Source: Flavobacterium terrisoli
GTDB taxonomy: Bacteria; Bacteroidota; Bacteroidia; Flavobacteriales; Flavobacteriaceae
Reading direction: 5' to 3'
Assembly: GCF_030167905.1 (NCBI RefSeq)
Contig: NZ_JARGNA010000002.1
Location: 248,001-312,000, forward strand
Length of the DNA: 64,000 nucleotides
Positions within the stretch are counted from its first letter, which is position 1. Every line of letters begins with the position of its first letter. Under the pieces are notes generated by a model, which was not told where the DNA came from, did no database searches, and saw nothing but the letters and a program-made list of their open reading frames with translations. This document shows, piece by piece, positions 1-8,962 of the stretch. The position numbers were made by a program, and so were the translations under genes.

Positions 1-402
1 AAAATACAAATCGGTTATCGGTGTGGCCACAGAATAATATTTTATATCATCGGGCTTCATATAATTGAAATGTTTCCCAGAGTAACCAATTTCGGGAAAG
101 GAATTGAATTTTTTATAGCCAAAATCGAGAACCGTATAGGTTTGTCCTTCATTGGCAAAAGGCAACAATCCGAAGATGTCTTTTCGAAGGTAATTGTACT
201 CGTATTCTTTTTTGATGGTTAAGGAAGTATCGACATAGGTTGTATCTCTTTGCAAAGTGATAATTCTATATTGATCAAAAGCAGCTTTTGGTGTTTTCTC
301 TTGAGTTTCTTCTTTTGTATTGCCACCTTTTGGGGTTGTTTGCGCTTGCGAAAACCCGGTAGAAAAAATCAATAAAAAGACAGCTATAATTACGTTTCTC
401 AT
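1..402 (-). CDS. Putative porin, N-terminal part (partial)
   Basis: The first 134 codons of a minus-strand gene that runs off the left edge of the window. The reading frame starts at an ATG whose complement is at 400-402 and stays open to base 1. Residues 1-20 form a signal peptide (hydrophobic VIIAVFLLIFST, then GFSQAQ). The mature part has the stretch KEYEYNYLRKD followed by FGLLPFANEGQTYT and KHFNYM, which I recognise as the start of the Bacteroidota putative porin family (Porin_10 type, outer-membrane beta-barrel). The barrel itself is outside the window, so the family call rests on the N-terminus alone. A -7 promoter box lies at 420-427. Confidence 0.7.
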   Translation of the reverse strand, partial: MRNVIIAVFLLIFSTGFSQAQTTPKGGNTKEETQEKTPKAAFDQYRIITLQRDTTYVDTSLTIKKEYEYNYLRKDIFGLLPFANEGQTYTVLDFGYKKFNSFPEIGYSGKHFNYMKPDDIKYYSVATPITDLYF

Positions 403-419
403 CAGAATAAATTTCAAGG

Positions 420-427
420 CAAAAATA
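420..427 (-). promoter_or_regulatory. -7 promoter element of the putative porin gene
   Basis: Read on the minus strand this is TATTTTTG, a match to the Bacteroidota -7 consensus TAnnTTTG, 17 bases upstream of the start codon. No convincing -33 TTG at the usual spacing. Confidence 0.45.
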
Positions 428-451
428 CACAAAACAATTTGTAATAAAATC

Positions 452-485
452 ATAAAAAAACCATCCCTTTTGACAGAGATGGTTT
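452..485 (-). terminator. Rho-independent terminator after the S8 protease gene
   Basis: Inverted repeat AAACCATC (458-465) and GATGGTTT (478-485). On the minus strand the hairpin is followed by a T-rich run (the A-run at 452-460). It lies just downstream of the protease stop codon. Confidence 0.75.
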
Positions 486-505
486 AAATATATTTATTGA
501 AAAAA

Positions 506-2362
506 TTATTCCTTGATAAATTTCTTAGTCACCGAATTTTTATCCGATTCGAAAGTAGCAAAATACACCCCCGAAGCTAAACTGGAAACATCAATCGCAG
601 AAGTACCGCCAATACTGGCATTTCTGAATACTTCTTTTCCTGAGATATCATGAATGCTGATAGCTGAAAGTTCCACTCCATTTTTAATGTCATAGTTCAA
701 AACGTTGCCCGCCGGATTCGGGTAGATGAAAATACTGTTGTCATAAACGAAGTCGGTATTGGCCAATGTTAATGCTACGCTTCCATTTCCGATTAATGAA
801 AAGACCTGAGAACCTCCGGTTAAGGTTGCTTTATGGGTAACTTGAATGGTGTAAACTCCCGGTTGAGCATTGGCTATTTCCACTTTCTCAATATTATCCG
901 CATTGTTATCTGAATCATTAGTGGCCGCACCACTTGGATCTTCAGGGTTCAATTTCCATGGGTAATACGTATTGCCATCTTTTAGTATTTTTAAATCAAG
1001 ATTGTTTTTTAATCTTGGAAACCTGTTGTCTTCATCGCCGCTTACATTTCCGCTTCCTGCAGGATCGGTCCAACATATGGTAAACGCAAGATTTTGAGCA
1101 GCACTAATAGAGATTTGTTTGGTAAAGGTCGCATTGCTTGTCAAAGTATTCTCTTCCAACAAAGTAGTAACATTTCTGTTTGTTATGATATTTGCTGCTT
1201 TTTCAGCATCGGCTAATCCCCAGCCAAATTCGTAATCCGGTCCGTTATTCAAACCGGCTTCTTTAGCACTATGGCAAATCAAACCCCTCACGGTTGACGC
1301 ACGCATATAGCTTGCATTTAAATTATTGTAATGTTTTTGGAGTAATAATATCATTCCGGTAATCGCCGGTGCCGCCATTGATGTTCCTTGTAAAGTGGCA
1401 TACGCATTATTACTCGAACTATTAGTTGAATAAACATCAACCCCTTTTGCAGAAATATCAGGTTTAATTCTTCCGTCATCCGTTGGCCCCCAATTACTGA
1501 ATTCACTCATTACTACGCTATCAGGATTTAAATAACTTGGCACTTCATTAACTGCAGCTACAACAATCGCATTCTTGGAATTTGTCATTCCTGTTAGTAA
1601 ATCATAACCATTTTTGATAAAAATTTGTGGGAAGTCGGTATTGTTTCTATCATTACCGGCTGCCTTAACGATTTGATAATAAGGAAATGTATTTGAAAAA
1701 CTATCCGCTTGTATAGCTTGGGAATCGTAAGAACCAAATCTCCAAAGGGCCAAATTACTGCTCACATATCCATAAGAATGGTTTGAGGTTAAATAACCTT
1801 CACCCGCAAAAACAGCCATCTCGGTAAAATCTGAATCCCAGTCAAATGTTTTAGCCATTCCCTGATAAGCAATCCCTTTGCTTGCAGGAATCAGTCCGGT
1901 ACTTACAATGGTTCCGGTCACATGCGTTGAATGTTGGCTTAAAGTTGTATTATCATCACCCAGGGTTACTTTGTTTCCGCCGAATTCCTGATGTGTATTT
2001 CTGACTTTACCGCTATCCCAAACCCCGGCAGTCATTCCTGATCCAGTAACACTCAATCCCAATGAACCACCTGGATACAATTTATTAGCCGAAATGGTAA
2101 TTCCTGAACCGGCATTGTCAACTGTGAAAAATATAGGTTCATTATCATAAATTCTTTGAAGCGAATGTGTTTCGCTTTCTTCAATATGATGATTCAATTT
2201 ATAATTGGCGATTAGTTTCTTTTGCAGATCGTTTTCAATTTTTGCTTCATTGATGAACTTTGCAACCGCCTGAGCATCATACATTGAAACTATTTTTTTT
2301 CGGTCATTGGCCGACTGTGAAAAAACAAAAAAGGGTAATAGTAGTAGTGTTAGTTTGTACAT
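506..2362 (-). CDS. S8 family (subtilisin-like) serine protease with T9SS type A sorting domain
   Basis: Secreted protease of 618 residues. A short signal peptide (residues 1-16, ending VFSQS) precedes a subtilase domain. The catalytic triad is visible: D116 in AGVWDSG, H147 in HSTHVTG and S328 in GTSMAAP, with N237 of AAGND as the oxyanion-hole residue. A beta-rich domain of the P-domain/pre-peptidase type follows (about 400-530). The last ~75 residues are a type A T9SS sorting domain (IYPNPAGN, then ISIHDISGKEV, then ASGVYFATFE and a Lys-rich end), so export should go through the GldKLMN-powered system encoded at the other end of the window. It has its own promoter (2414-2421) and terminator. 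The SusCD pair lies directly upstream, suggesting extracellular protein digestion coupled to peptide uptake; that coupling is inference. Confidence 0.93.
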   Translation of the reverse strand: MYKLTLLLLPFFVFSQSANDRKKIVSMYDAQAVAKFINEAKIENDLQKKLIANYKLNHHIEESETHSLQRIYDNEPIFFTVDNAGSGITISANKLYPGGSLGLSVTGSGMTAGVWDSGKVRNTHQEFGGNKVTLGDDNTTLSQHSTHVTGTIVSTGLIPASKGIAYQGMAKTFDWDSDFTEMAVFAGEGYLTSNHSYGYVSSNLALWRFGSYDSQAIQADSFSNTFPYYQIVKAAGNDRNNTDFPQIFIKNGYDLLTGMTNSKNAIVVAAVNEVPSYLNPDSVVMSEFSNWGPTDDGRIKPDISAKGVDVYSTNSSSNNAYATLQGTSMAAPAITGMILLLQKHYNNLNASYMRASTVRGLICHSAKEAGLNNGPDYEFGWGLADAEKAANIITNRNVTTLLEENTLTSNATFTKQISISAAQNLAFTICWTDPAGSGNVSGDEDNRFPRLKNNLDLKILKDGNTYYPWKLNPEDPSGAATNDSDNNADNIEKVEIANAQPGVYTIQVTHKATLTGGSQVFSLIGNGSVALTLANTDFVYDNSIFIYPNPAGNVLNYDIKNGVELSAISIHDISGKEVFRNASIGGTSAIDVSSLASGVYFATFESDKNSVTKKFIKE

Positions 2363-2413
2363 AGCAATTTAATTTAACTTCGTTCCGTTCGCCCATTTTG
2401 GGCTCGGGTGGTG

Positions 2414-2421
2414 CAAAGGTA
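2414..2421 (-). promoter_or_regulatory. -7 promoter element of the S8 protease gene
   Basis: Minus-strand TACCTTTG matches TAnnTTTG exactly. It lies 52 bases upstream of the start codon and immediately after the terminator of the SusD gene, so the protease is a separate transcription unit. Confidence 0.6.
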
Positions 2422-2432
2422 TAATTTAAAAT

Positions 2433-2466
2433 AAAAAGAGCCACCAAAATGGCGGCTCTTTTTTTA
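2433..2466 (-). terminator. Terminator after the SusD gene
   Basis: AAAAAGAGCCACC / GGCGGCTCTTTTT hairpin with one mismatch and a 5-base loop (AAAAT), flanked by A/T runs. It closes the susC-susD transcript. Confidence 0.8.
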
Positions 2467-2482
2467 TGGAACTAATCCAAGG

Positions 2483-4099
2483 TTATTCGTCATAACCAGG
2501 ATTTTGTTGAATTTGTGCATTGGTATTCATCTCTGCAATAGGAATTGGCATTGTAAATCTGTAATCCCCATTAGCAATTGAACAAGTAGGAACTGTTTCA
2601 CAGTCTCTAACATATCTGTCAATAGTTTGTCCGGTTGCAGCACCTAACCTTTTCAAGTCAAGATATCTGTGTCCTTCAAATGCCAACTCTAATCTTCTTT
2701 CCAAAAGAATATCAGTTAAAGCAGCAGTAGCATTAGCATAAACTGGTAATACCGGGAATGGAGCTCTAAATGTTCTTGCATCTCTAACCGCTTTGATAGC
2801 AACAGCAGCACCAGCTAAATCACCAGCAGCCACTAAAGCCTCAGCACGGATGAAATACATTTCAGAAACTCTGAATACTTTCAAATCACTGTTCAAATCA
2901 GCACCCGATTTTCCTGGGTATTTGTCAATCAACAAAGCATCGTTTAATTGGTAACTTGCATCTGTAGTATAATCTCCATTTGCAGGAGTATAAGTTGAGT
3001 AACCCGGCTGATCAATCTTACTGGTAGGATCGATGTAAGCAAATCTTCTGATATCACTTGAATTAGAAGCATTATTAACCGTTGGAGGCACACTTCCTTC
3101 TAAAATGTTAAACATATTTCTACTCATATCATGGTAGCATCCACCTGTAAAGTTAGTTCTGTTGAAATAGAACAAACCAGCTACAGAACCTTTACCAGCC
3201 GGTCTGTCAAGAGACCAGATAATTTCTCCTCTCTCGAAATCAGCTAACATTTTTCTGTAAGGATTTGCCGGAGCAGTAGCACTGTAAAATGAATTATTCC
3301 ATGCTGTAGATCCTACAACACCAGCTGGTACCGGAGTAGCAATGGTAAGTGCAGGAGAATCAGCAATTACTTGATTAGCATATTGTAATGCCAAAGTATA
3401 GTTGCCTCTGTATAAATACATTCTGGCTCTTAATGCATTGATTGCATTTTTGCTTAGGAAAGTCCATGGTTTAGCATTAACAACAGCAGCAGTTGGATCA
3501 ATAATGTTGTTGTATGCAAAATCTAAATCTGACTCAATCAATGCAAAAACTTCACCATTAGTATTTCTTGGCAATTCTTCAGCAATACCCGGAACTCTGT
3601 CCATTAAGATAACTCCTAATGCATTGTCATCAGCCATATTTGTTGAATAATAAGCCAATAATTCAAAGTGACCAAACGCTCTCAAGGCTTTAGCCTGAGC
3701 AATAATTGAATTGTACTCAGCTTCTTCACCTGGTTCAGGAGTAACTCTTGCAGCTCCTCTTAACAATCTGTTAGCGTAGTTGATCATATTGTATTGACCA
3801 GCCCAAATACCATCTGCATAACCATCATTAGAGTTTAATACAAACCCGTAAAGATCTTTGTCCTGACCGGCATTTTGGTTACCAACAGCAGCTTCATCAG
3901 TCATAATAGCTGTGAAACCGATTTCATTTTGAACAGAAGCTCTGTCGTAAACCTCGTACAAGAACAATTGCATATCCGCAACTGTTCTGAAAGTAGCTGC
4001 CTCAGAGAATTCACCATCCTGAATGATGTTAGTCGCATCTTCACATGAGTTGAAAAACAACCCCGTGCAAACTAAAAATAATAAACTTAATTTTTTCAT
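2483..4099 (-). CDS. SusD/RagB family nutrient-binding outer-membrane lipoprotein
   Basis: Surface-exposed lipoprotein of 538 residues that forms the lid and binding partner of a SusC-type TonB-dependent transporter. The signal peptide ends in the lipobox FNSC with the lipidated cysteine at residue 19. The N-terminal half carries the TPR-like helices of the family (for example ALRAFGHFELLAYY and ALRARMYLYRGNYTLALQYANQV split over two helices). The C-terminal part has the SusD hallmark FRVSEMYFIRAEAL and LLERRLELAFEGHRYLDLKR. It sits 16 bases downstream of the SusC gene, as is normal for these pairs. No glycosidase or sulfatase is nearby, so the substrate is unknown; the neighbouring protease hints at peptides. 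Confidence 0.95.
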   Translation of the reverse strand: MKKLSLLFLVCTGLFFNSCEDATNIIQDGEFSEAATFRTVADMQLFLYEVYDRASVQNEIGFTAIMTDEAAVGNQNAGQDKDLYGFVLNSNDGYADGIWAGQYNMINYANRLLRGAARVTPEPGEEAEYNSIIAQAKALRAFGHFELLAYYSTNMADDNALGVILMDRVPGIAEELPRNTNGEVFALIESDLDFAYNNIIDPTAAVVNAKPWTFLSKNAINALRARMYLYRGNYTLALQYANQVIADSPALTIATPVPAGVVGSTAWNNSFYSATAPANPYRKMLADFERGEIIWSLDRPAGKGSVAGLFYFNRTNFTGGCYHDMSRNMFNILEGSVPPTVNNASNSSDIRRFAYIDPTSKIDQPGYSTYTPANGDYTTDASYQLNDALLIDKYPGKSGADLNSDLKVFRVSEMYFIRAEALVAAGDLAGAAVAIKAVRDARTFRAPFPVLPVYANATAALTDILLERRLELAFEGHRYLDLKRLGAATGQTIDRYVRDCETVPTCSIANGDYRFTMPIPIAEMNTNAQIQQNPGYDE

Positions 4100-4115
4100 A
4101 TCTCTTTCTTTTTTT

Positions 4116-7100
4116 TTAAAATTGAATATCTACACCAAACGTGATAGCTTTAGGCGCAGGGTAACCTCCTTGATTACTTTCTCCAATACTTTCAGGATCG
4201 AAACCTCTCCATTTTGTCCAAGTAACATAATTCTCCATAAGAGTATATAATCTTAATGAACTGATAGATGTTTTATCTAAGAATTTAGCAGGAACATTGT
4301 AACCGAATGTTAACAGTTTCATTCTAACATATGAAGCATCACGTAACCATCTGTCAGAGAAAGTATCACCAGCAGCTAAGTTAGTTGCATTCAAAGATGG
4401 ATAATTCCCTTCTGGGTTATTTGTTGCATCCCATGCATCAGCAAGGTCGTTAGTAACGTTAAATATACCTATTGCTCCTGGATCAGACATGTTTGTTAAA
4501 TCAAAGTCAAATCTGTACAATCCATAAGAATAAGAGAACTGTGTATTAAGGAAAAATCCTTTGTATGAAGCATTGAAACCAAATGAACCTTGGTGTTTTG
4601 GAAGTGCTGATTTACCAGATTTTCTTCTGTCAGCATCACTGATAGTTTCTGTAACGTTACCGTCAATATCCAAGAACAACAAGTTTCCGTTAGCTGCTAC
4701 AGCATTTCCGTCAACATCAACATAACCATTGTTGTTAACTCCAATATAAGGCACAACATAATATTCATTGATAAGACCACCTACGTATCTGATAGTGTTT
4801 CCGTCCGGCTCATCTAAATTGTTGTTGTTTGTATCATTGTAGGTACCTTTGTTATAAGCTGTATTACCCCAGATTTCTAATTTGAAATCTCCTTTTTTGA
4901 ATATATCATACTTTAACAAAAGCTCAACCCCTCTGTTAGACAAAGATCCTTTATTACCTGCGATACCGCCGATTCCTGTAACATAAGAAGTTGTAATTGC
5001 ATCATACAATTTGTTGGTAGTTTTTTCATAAACATCAACCGATCCAGAAAATCTTTTGTTGATACTGAAATCAATACCTACGTTGGCCTGAGTTGTTTCT
5101 TCCCATTGAGCCTTAGGGTTAGCAATATTAAATATCCCGATAGAAGCTGCATTAGCATAACCTACCTGAGTTGAACTTAAGTCTCTAACAATGTTATCAC
5201 TTGAATAAATATCCGGACCATTTAAAAATGAGTTACCACTCGTACCATAAGAAGCTCTAAGTTTTAAAGCATCAAATATAGAATTGGCCATGAATGACTC
5301 TCTGTCCACATTCCATCTTCCGGCAACTGACCAGAATGTACCCCATTTATTATCATCAACAAACTTAAATGAGTTATCTCTTCTTACAGTAGCAGCTACA
5401 CCATATTTACCATCGTAATCATAGTCGAATGTTCCAAAGTAAGAGAACATACCTGCAATATCTTTACTGGCTGCAAAAGTTGGTCTGTACAATGTAGGTG
5501 TCGCCGTGTTAAACGGAATATACCCTGTACCGGCACCAAAAGCCCAAGTTCTTGGATCCAAACCACTTTGGGTATGGGTAGAGAATTTTCTGTGGTACTT
5601 TAAATACTCTGTAAATAGGTTAGCATCAATAGTATGCTTGCTTTTGAAAGTATGGTTGTAGTTTAACTTAGTAGTTGACGTAAAACCAAAATCTCTATTG
5701 TAACTCATCGTTTCAATACCACCAAACTGTGCTCCTGCAGGAGTAGCAGCAAGTGCTAAGTATGACCATGGTGCTCTTGCAAAATTTCTGAAACTTTGTG
5801 TATAATCCACACCACTGGTGTTGGTAAAGGTTAAGTCCTTAGTCAATTTGTAAGAAGCAGAACCATTAACCAATATTTTAGTTTCCTGCCACTCACTTGG
5901 AATGTTACCCGGTACTAAATAGTCCATCAACATATAAGGAACGATTTGGAAACTTGGCGCTCCAAACTCATCCAATAATTGTTGACCGTTTTGGTACAAG
6001 CTTGGATCTGTGTATGGTAACGAAGTCAACAAACCTTGCAACGGGTTTTGCAACACGTTCGCGTTGATATCAGTTCTGGTTTCCTGATCTAACTGATGTC
6101 TTTTAGAGAAAGACAAATAAATATTCGTAGAATAGTTGAATTTGTCATTCGTTGATTTTCCAGAGAAGTTAGATCTTAAAGCAAACCTTTTGAAATCTGT
6201 AGTTGGCACAATACCTTCCTGATCAAAATAACTTAATGAAGTAAAGTTGGTCATTTTACTGGTACCACCTGAAATACTTATATCATGGCTTTGAGCCGTT
6301 CCTTTTCTGAAGAAAATATCTTTCCAGTTGGTTTGGATTGGGTAAGCTGCAATTTCAGCATCTGTAAACGGAAGACCTGTATCAGGATTCAACGCTCCTA
6401 AACCAACACCCCAAGTTCTTTCTAATCTCAAGATTTGTGGTGTATTAGCCATGTCGTATTTGTTTTGTTGCAAATCAACTAAACCATAACTTCCGGAATA
6501 TTTAAAAGTCAACTTGGAATCATATTTTCCACCTTTGGTTTTCACAACGATAACCCCGGCAGTAGCTCTGTTTCCATAGATAGCAGTTGCAGCAGCATCT
6601 TTCAATACAGTAGCAGACTCGATATCGTTAGGGTTGATGCTTCTGAAAATCGACTGAGTTGAAGCAATACCATCAATAACCACTAATGGTTCTGTAGCAC
6701 CAAATATACTTGAAACCCCTCTGATTAAAGACTGGATCTTAGCAGAACCCGGCTGACCTGATGCTGTGCTGATTTGTAAACCAGGCACCTGCCCTTGTAA
6801 TGACTGAAGGAAAGACGCATTTGGTCTGTTCTCTATCGTTTTAGCAAGGATAGTTGTTTGGGAAACAGCAGATTTAGCTTTAGCAGTAGTACGGTAACCA
6901 TCGATTACCACCTCTGTAAGTTGAACTCCATCTTGTAATTTAGCATTGATAGTGTTTGAAGCACCTACAACTGCTGAGAAATTTTCATAGCCAGTAAAGC
7001 TAAATACTAAAGTCTCACCTGCTTTGGCTTTGATAGAATAATTTCCATCAAAATCAGTTTGTGCAGTTCTAGTTGTACCTTTCACAACAATATTTGCACC

Positions 7101-7217
7101 AGGAAGTGGTCCAGTTTTATCTGAAACAACTCCAGTTACAGTTTTCTCTTGTGCAAACGAAAACTGCATTGTAAACGCCAATAATAGCGTAAAAATCCAT
7201 TTGAACTTCGATCTCAT
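4116..7217 (-). CDS. SusC/RagA family TonB-linked outer-membrane transporter
   Basis: TonB-dependent transporter of 1033 residues. Signal peptide 1-22 (ending FSFAQ), then a carboxypeptidase-regulatory-like beta domain (about 25-105, VTGVVSDKTGPLPGANIVVKG), then the plug. The plug has the SusC-family motifs RGVSSIFGATEPLVVIDGIA and SATVLKDAAATAIYGNRA. The remaining ~780 residues form the 22-strand barrel, ending in the aromatic-terminated strand ITFGVDIQF. It pairs with the downstream SusD to import an oligomeric nutrient with energy from TonB. The upstream spacer to rnhB contains no clean TAnnTTTG box on this strand. Length and domain order are typical. Confidence 0.96.
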   Translation of the reverse strand: MRSKFKWIFTLLLAFTMQFSFAQEKTVTGVVSDKTGPLPGANIVVKGTTRTAQTDFDGNYSIKAKAGETLVFSFTGYENFSAVVGASNTINAKLQDGVQLTEVVIDGYRTTAKAKSAVSQTTILAKTIENRPNASFLQSLQGQVPGLQISTASGQPGSAKIQSLIRGVSSIFGATEPLVVIDGIASTQSIFRSINPNDIESATVLKDAAATAIYGNRATAGVIVVKTKGGKYDSKLTFKYSGSYGLVDLQQNKYDMANTPQILRLERTWGVGLGALNPDTGLPFTDAEIAAYPIQTNWKDIFFRKGTAQSHDISISGGTSKMTNFTSLSYFDQEGIVPTTDFKRFALRSNFSGKSTNDKFNYSTNIYLSFSKRHQLDQETRTDINANVLQNPLQGLLTSLPYTDPSLYQNGQQLLDEFGAPSFQIVPYMLMDYLVPGNIPSEWQETKILVNGSASYKLTKDLTFTNTSGVDYTQSFRNFARAPWSYLALAATPAGAQFGGIETMSYNRDFGFTSTTKLNYNHTFKSKHTIDANLFTEYLKYHRKFSTHTQSGLDPRTWAFGAGTGYIPFNTATPTLYRPTFAASKDIAGMFSYFGTFDYDYDGKYGVAATVRRDNSFKFVDDNKWGTFWSVAGRWNVDRESFMANSIFDALKLRASYGTSGNSFLNGPDIYSSDNIVRDLSSTQVGYANAASIGIFNIANPKAQWEETTQANVGIDFSINKRFSGSVDVYEKTTNKLYDAITTSYVTGIGGIAGNKGSLSNRGVELLLKYDIFKKGDFKLEIWGNTAYNKGTYNDTNNNNLDEPDGNTIRYVGGLINEYYVVPYIGVNNNGYVDVDGNAVAANGNLLFLDIDGNVTETISDADRRKSGKSALPKHQGSFGFNASYKGFFLNTQFSYSYGLYRFDFDLTNMSDPGAIGIFNVTNDLADAWDATNNPEGNYPSLNATNLAAGDTFSDRWLRDASYVRMKLLTFGYNVPAKFLDKTSISSLRLYTLMENYVTWTKWRGFDPESIGESNQGGYPAPKAITFGVDIQF

Positions 7218-7415
7218 ATTAATTTTATTTGAGTTAGTTATTCCGCAAACTTCTTAATTATTTCTTAAATAAACAAATATTACTTCGGATTAATACAATT
7301 TATTTGTGTTAAAAAAAGTCTGCGATGATGTCGGCGCCAACAACTCAACACTTAATTGATGGATATAATTGTAAAAGGTTGCGTCGGTTTTTATACTTTT
7401 ATTAAAAAATTGTTA

Positions 7416-8015
7416 ATGCTACAACATAAATTTTCCGATTTCAGCTTAGAATGCGGTACTGACGAAGCAGGACGCGGGTGCCTCGCCGGGCCAGTAACCG
7501 CAGCCGCTATAATACTCCCGGATGGATTTGAGCTGAGCCTTTTAAATGACTCCAAACAGCTTTCAGAAAAAACCAGGGAAAAACTAAAACCTATCATAGA
7601 GGAACAAGCCATATCCTTTTCCGTTACCCATCTCGAACCCTTAATCATTGATGATATCAATATTTTAAATGCTTCAATAAAAGCGATGCAGGAGAGCATT
7701 TTAAAACTGGATCCAAATCCACACTATATAATAGTAGACGGGAATCGGTTTAAGCCCTTAAACAACATCCCTTATTCTACTATTATAAAAGGCGACAGTA
7801 AATATATGAGCATTGCTGCCGCTTCGGTTTTGGCCAAAACCTATCGTGATGAATATATGAATAAGATTCATGAAGAGTTTCCAATGTACAACTGGAAAAA
7901 AAACAAAGGCTACCCAACGATTGAACATCGGGAAGCCATTAAAAAATATGGGGTAACCAAATACCATCGGATGTCTTTCCGATTATTGCCTGAGCAACTC
8001 AAATTGGAATTTTGA
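7416..8015 (+). CDS. rnhB: Ribonuclease HII
   Basis: Endonuclease that cleaves the RNA strand of RNA-DNA hybrids and removes misincorporated ribonucleotides. The motif DEAGRG carries the first two acidic metal ligands, IIVDG the third aspartate, and AKTYRDEYM the last. I chose the ATG at 7416 (protein MLQHKFSDF..., 199 residues), which fits the usual family length. An in-frame ATG at 7356 would add 20 residues with no family similarity. It is convergent with lipB, and the two stop codons are separated by one base. Confidence 0.93.
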   Translation: MLQHKFSDFSLECGTDEAGRGCLAGPVTAAAIILPDGFELSLLNDSKQLSEKTREKLKPIIEEQAISFSVTHLEPLIIDDINILNASIKAMQESILKLDPNPHYIIVDGNRFKPLNNIPYSTIIKGDSKYMSIAAASVLAKTYRDEYMNKIHEEFPMYNWKKNKGYPTIEHREAIKKYGVTKYHRMSFRLLPEQLKLEF

Positions 8016-8016
8016 T

Positions 8017-8733
8017 TTAAATTGTACTGTAGGAAGGTTTAAGAATAAATTCTGCCTCAAAAAGATTTGCAAAATGTTTGGTGATTTTTGCTTTCACTTC
8101 TTCTTCATCAACATTGTTTCCTAATTCCACATGCATTGACGTTACCGCTTTGCCTTTGATGCCACACGGAATGATGTTGTCAAAGTAACCCAAGTTGGCG
8201 TTCACATTCAAAGCAAAACCATGCATGGTTACCCAACGGCTGGCCCTTACGCCCATCGCGCAAATTTTTCGGGCGAATGGTGTACCAACATCTAACCAAA
8301 CACCGGTTTCGCCTTCACTCCTGGTTCCTGTTAGATTATATTCTGCCAGGGTAAGAATGATGACTTCCTCTAAGAAACGAAGGTATTTATGAATATCGGT
8401 AAAGAAGTTTTCCAAGTCCAATATAGGATAACCTACAATTTGTCCCGGTCCGTGATAAGTGATATCACCGCCTCGGTTGATTCTGTAAAAAGTAGCGCCT
8501 TTGGTTTCCAATTGTTTTTCGGAAAGCAAAAGATTGGACATATCGCCGCTTTTCCCCAAAGTATAAACATGCGGATGCTCTACAAAAAGAAAGTGATTCG
8601 GCGTAACCAAATCAGGATTGTTCCTTTTTTCTATTTTGATATCGACAATTTCCTTGAAAAGCGATTCCTGAAAATCCCAAGTTTCCTTGTAATCCTTATT
8701 CCCTAAATCCTGAAGTTGTATCTGTTTGTTCAT
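8017..8733 (-). CDS. lipB: Lipoyl(octanoyl) transferase
   Basis: Transfers octanoate from acyl carrier protein to the lipoyl domains of 2-oxoacid dehydrogenases and the glycine cleavage H protein, the first step of endogenous lipoate synthesis. The motifs RGGDITYHGPGQ and GYPILDL are diagnostic. Catalytic residues are Cys190 (IIPCGIKGK) and Lys156 (RKICAMGVR). The start at 8733 (MNKQIQLQ, 238 residues) is preferred over the in-frame ATG at 8754. A perfect TAnnTTTG box occupies 8752-8759 on this strand, so transcription should begin inside the longer version. Confidence 0.95.
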   Translation of the reverse strand: MNKQIQLQDLGNKDYKETWDFQESLFKEIVDIKIEKRNNPDLVTPNHFLFVEHPHVYTLGKSGDMSNLLLSEKQLETKGATFYRINRGGDITYHGPGQIVGYPILDLENFFTDIHKYLRFLEEVIILTLAEYNLTGTRSEGETGVWLDVGTPFARKICAMGVRASRWVTMHGFALNVNANLGYFDNIIPCGIKGKAVTSMHVELGNNVDEEEVKAKITKHFANLFEAEFILKPSYSTI

Positions 8734-8751
8734 TATCTGTGTAGCAAAGCG

Positions 8752-8759
8752 CAAAGTTA
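8752..8759 (-). promoter_or_regulatory. -7 promoter element of lipB
   Basis: Minus-strand TAACTTTG, an exact TAnnTTTG match. Its position decides the lipB start: the ATG at 8754 overlaps the box and cannot be in the transcript, whereas the ATG at 8733 can. Confidence 0.6.
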
Positions 8760-8789
8760 CAAAGTTTATAAGTTAACTCGACGTTAATC

Positions 8790-8878
8790 TTTAGCCTCGA
8801 TTGAAATGGAAATCCTCGAAGAGATTGCAATGGAAAGCGGGAAAAAGGATCGCCGAAAAGCCCTGAACATTCAGCTCC
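8790..8878 (+). ncRNA. Candidate structured RNA or repeat, copy 1 (Flavo-1-like?)
   Basis: Starts TTTAGCC, then GATTGAAATGGAAATCCT, then AGATTGCAATGGAAAGC and GGGA, and ends AGCTCC. The same blocks in the same order and orientation occur at 29225-29329 (TTTAGCC, GATGGAAGTGG, ATCCT; AGATAAAACGGACAGC, GGA, AGCTCC). It contains two near-identical 15-mers, ATTGAAATGGAAATC and ATTGCAATGGAAAGC. I recall elements like this in many flavobacterial intergenic regions and suspect the Flavo-1 RNA motif, but I cannot confirm the family from memory. It lies between the lipB promoter and the lysS promoter. Confidence 0.4.
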
Positions 8879-8887
8879 AAATCCTTA

Positions 8888-8931
8888 AAATCATTTTCAA
8901 ATTTTCAAATTGTCACATTTTCAAATTATCC
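8888..8931. repeat. Short direct repeats (TTTTCAAATT) upstream of lysS
   Basis: Three spaced copies of ATTTTCAAATT-like sequence in about 40 bases. The last copies overlap the proposed -33 region of lysS. Probably a low-complexity intergenic repeat. Confidence 0.5.
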
Positions 8932-8940
8932 CTATCTTTG
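8910..8940 (+). promoter_or_regulatory. lysS promoter (-33 TTG, -7 TATCTTTG)
   Basis: TTG at 8910-8912, a 20-base spacer, then TATCTTTG at 8933-8940, an exact TAnnTTTG match. The start codon lies 22 bases downstream. Confidence 0.65.
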
Positions 8941-8962
8941 CACGCTTAAATACAATTATGAT

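Noticed and set aside
7391..7967. Open reading frames on the minus strand across rnhB, and similar antisense frames across lysS, alaS, der and the T9SS genes
   Set aside because: They are opposite-strand shadows of clearly recognised genes with no family motifs or start signals of their own.
8804..8945. A short open reading frame (about 45 codons, ATG GAA ATC...) within the RNA-like element upstream of lysS
   Set aside because: It runs through the element and the lysS promoter, ends near the lysS start, and the corresponding frame is not kept in copy 2.
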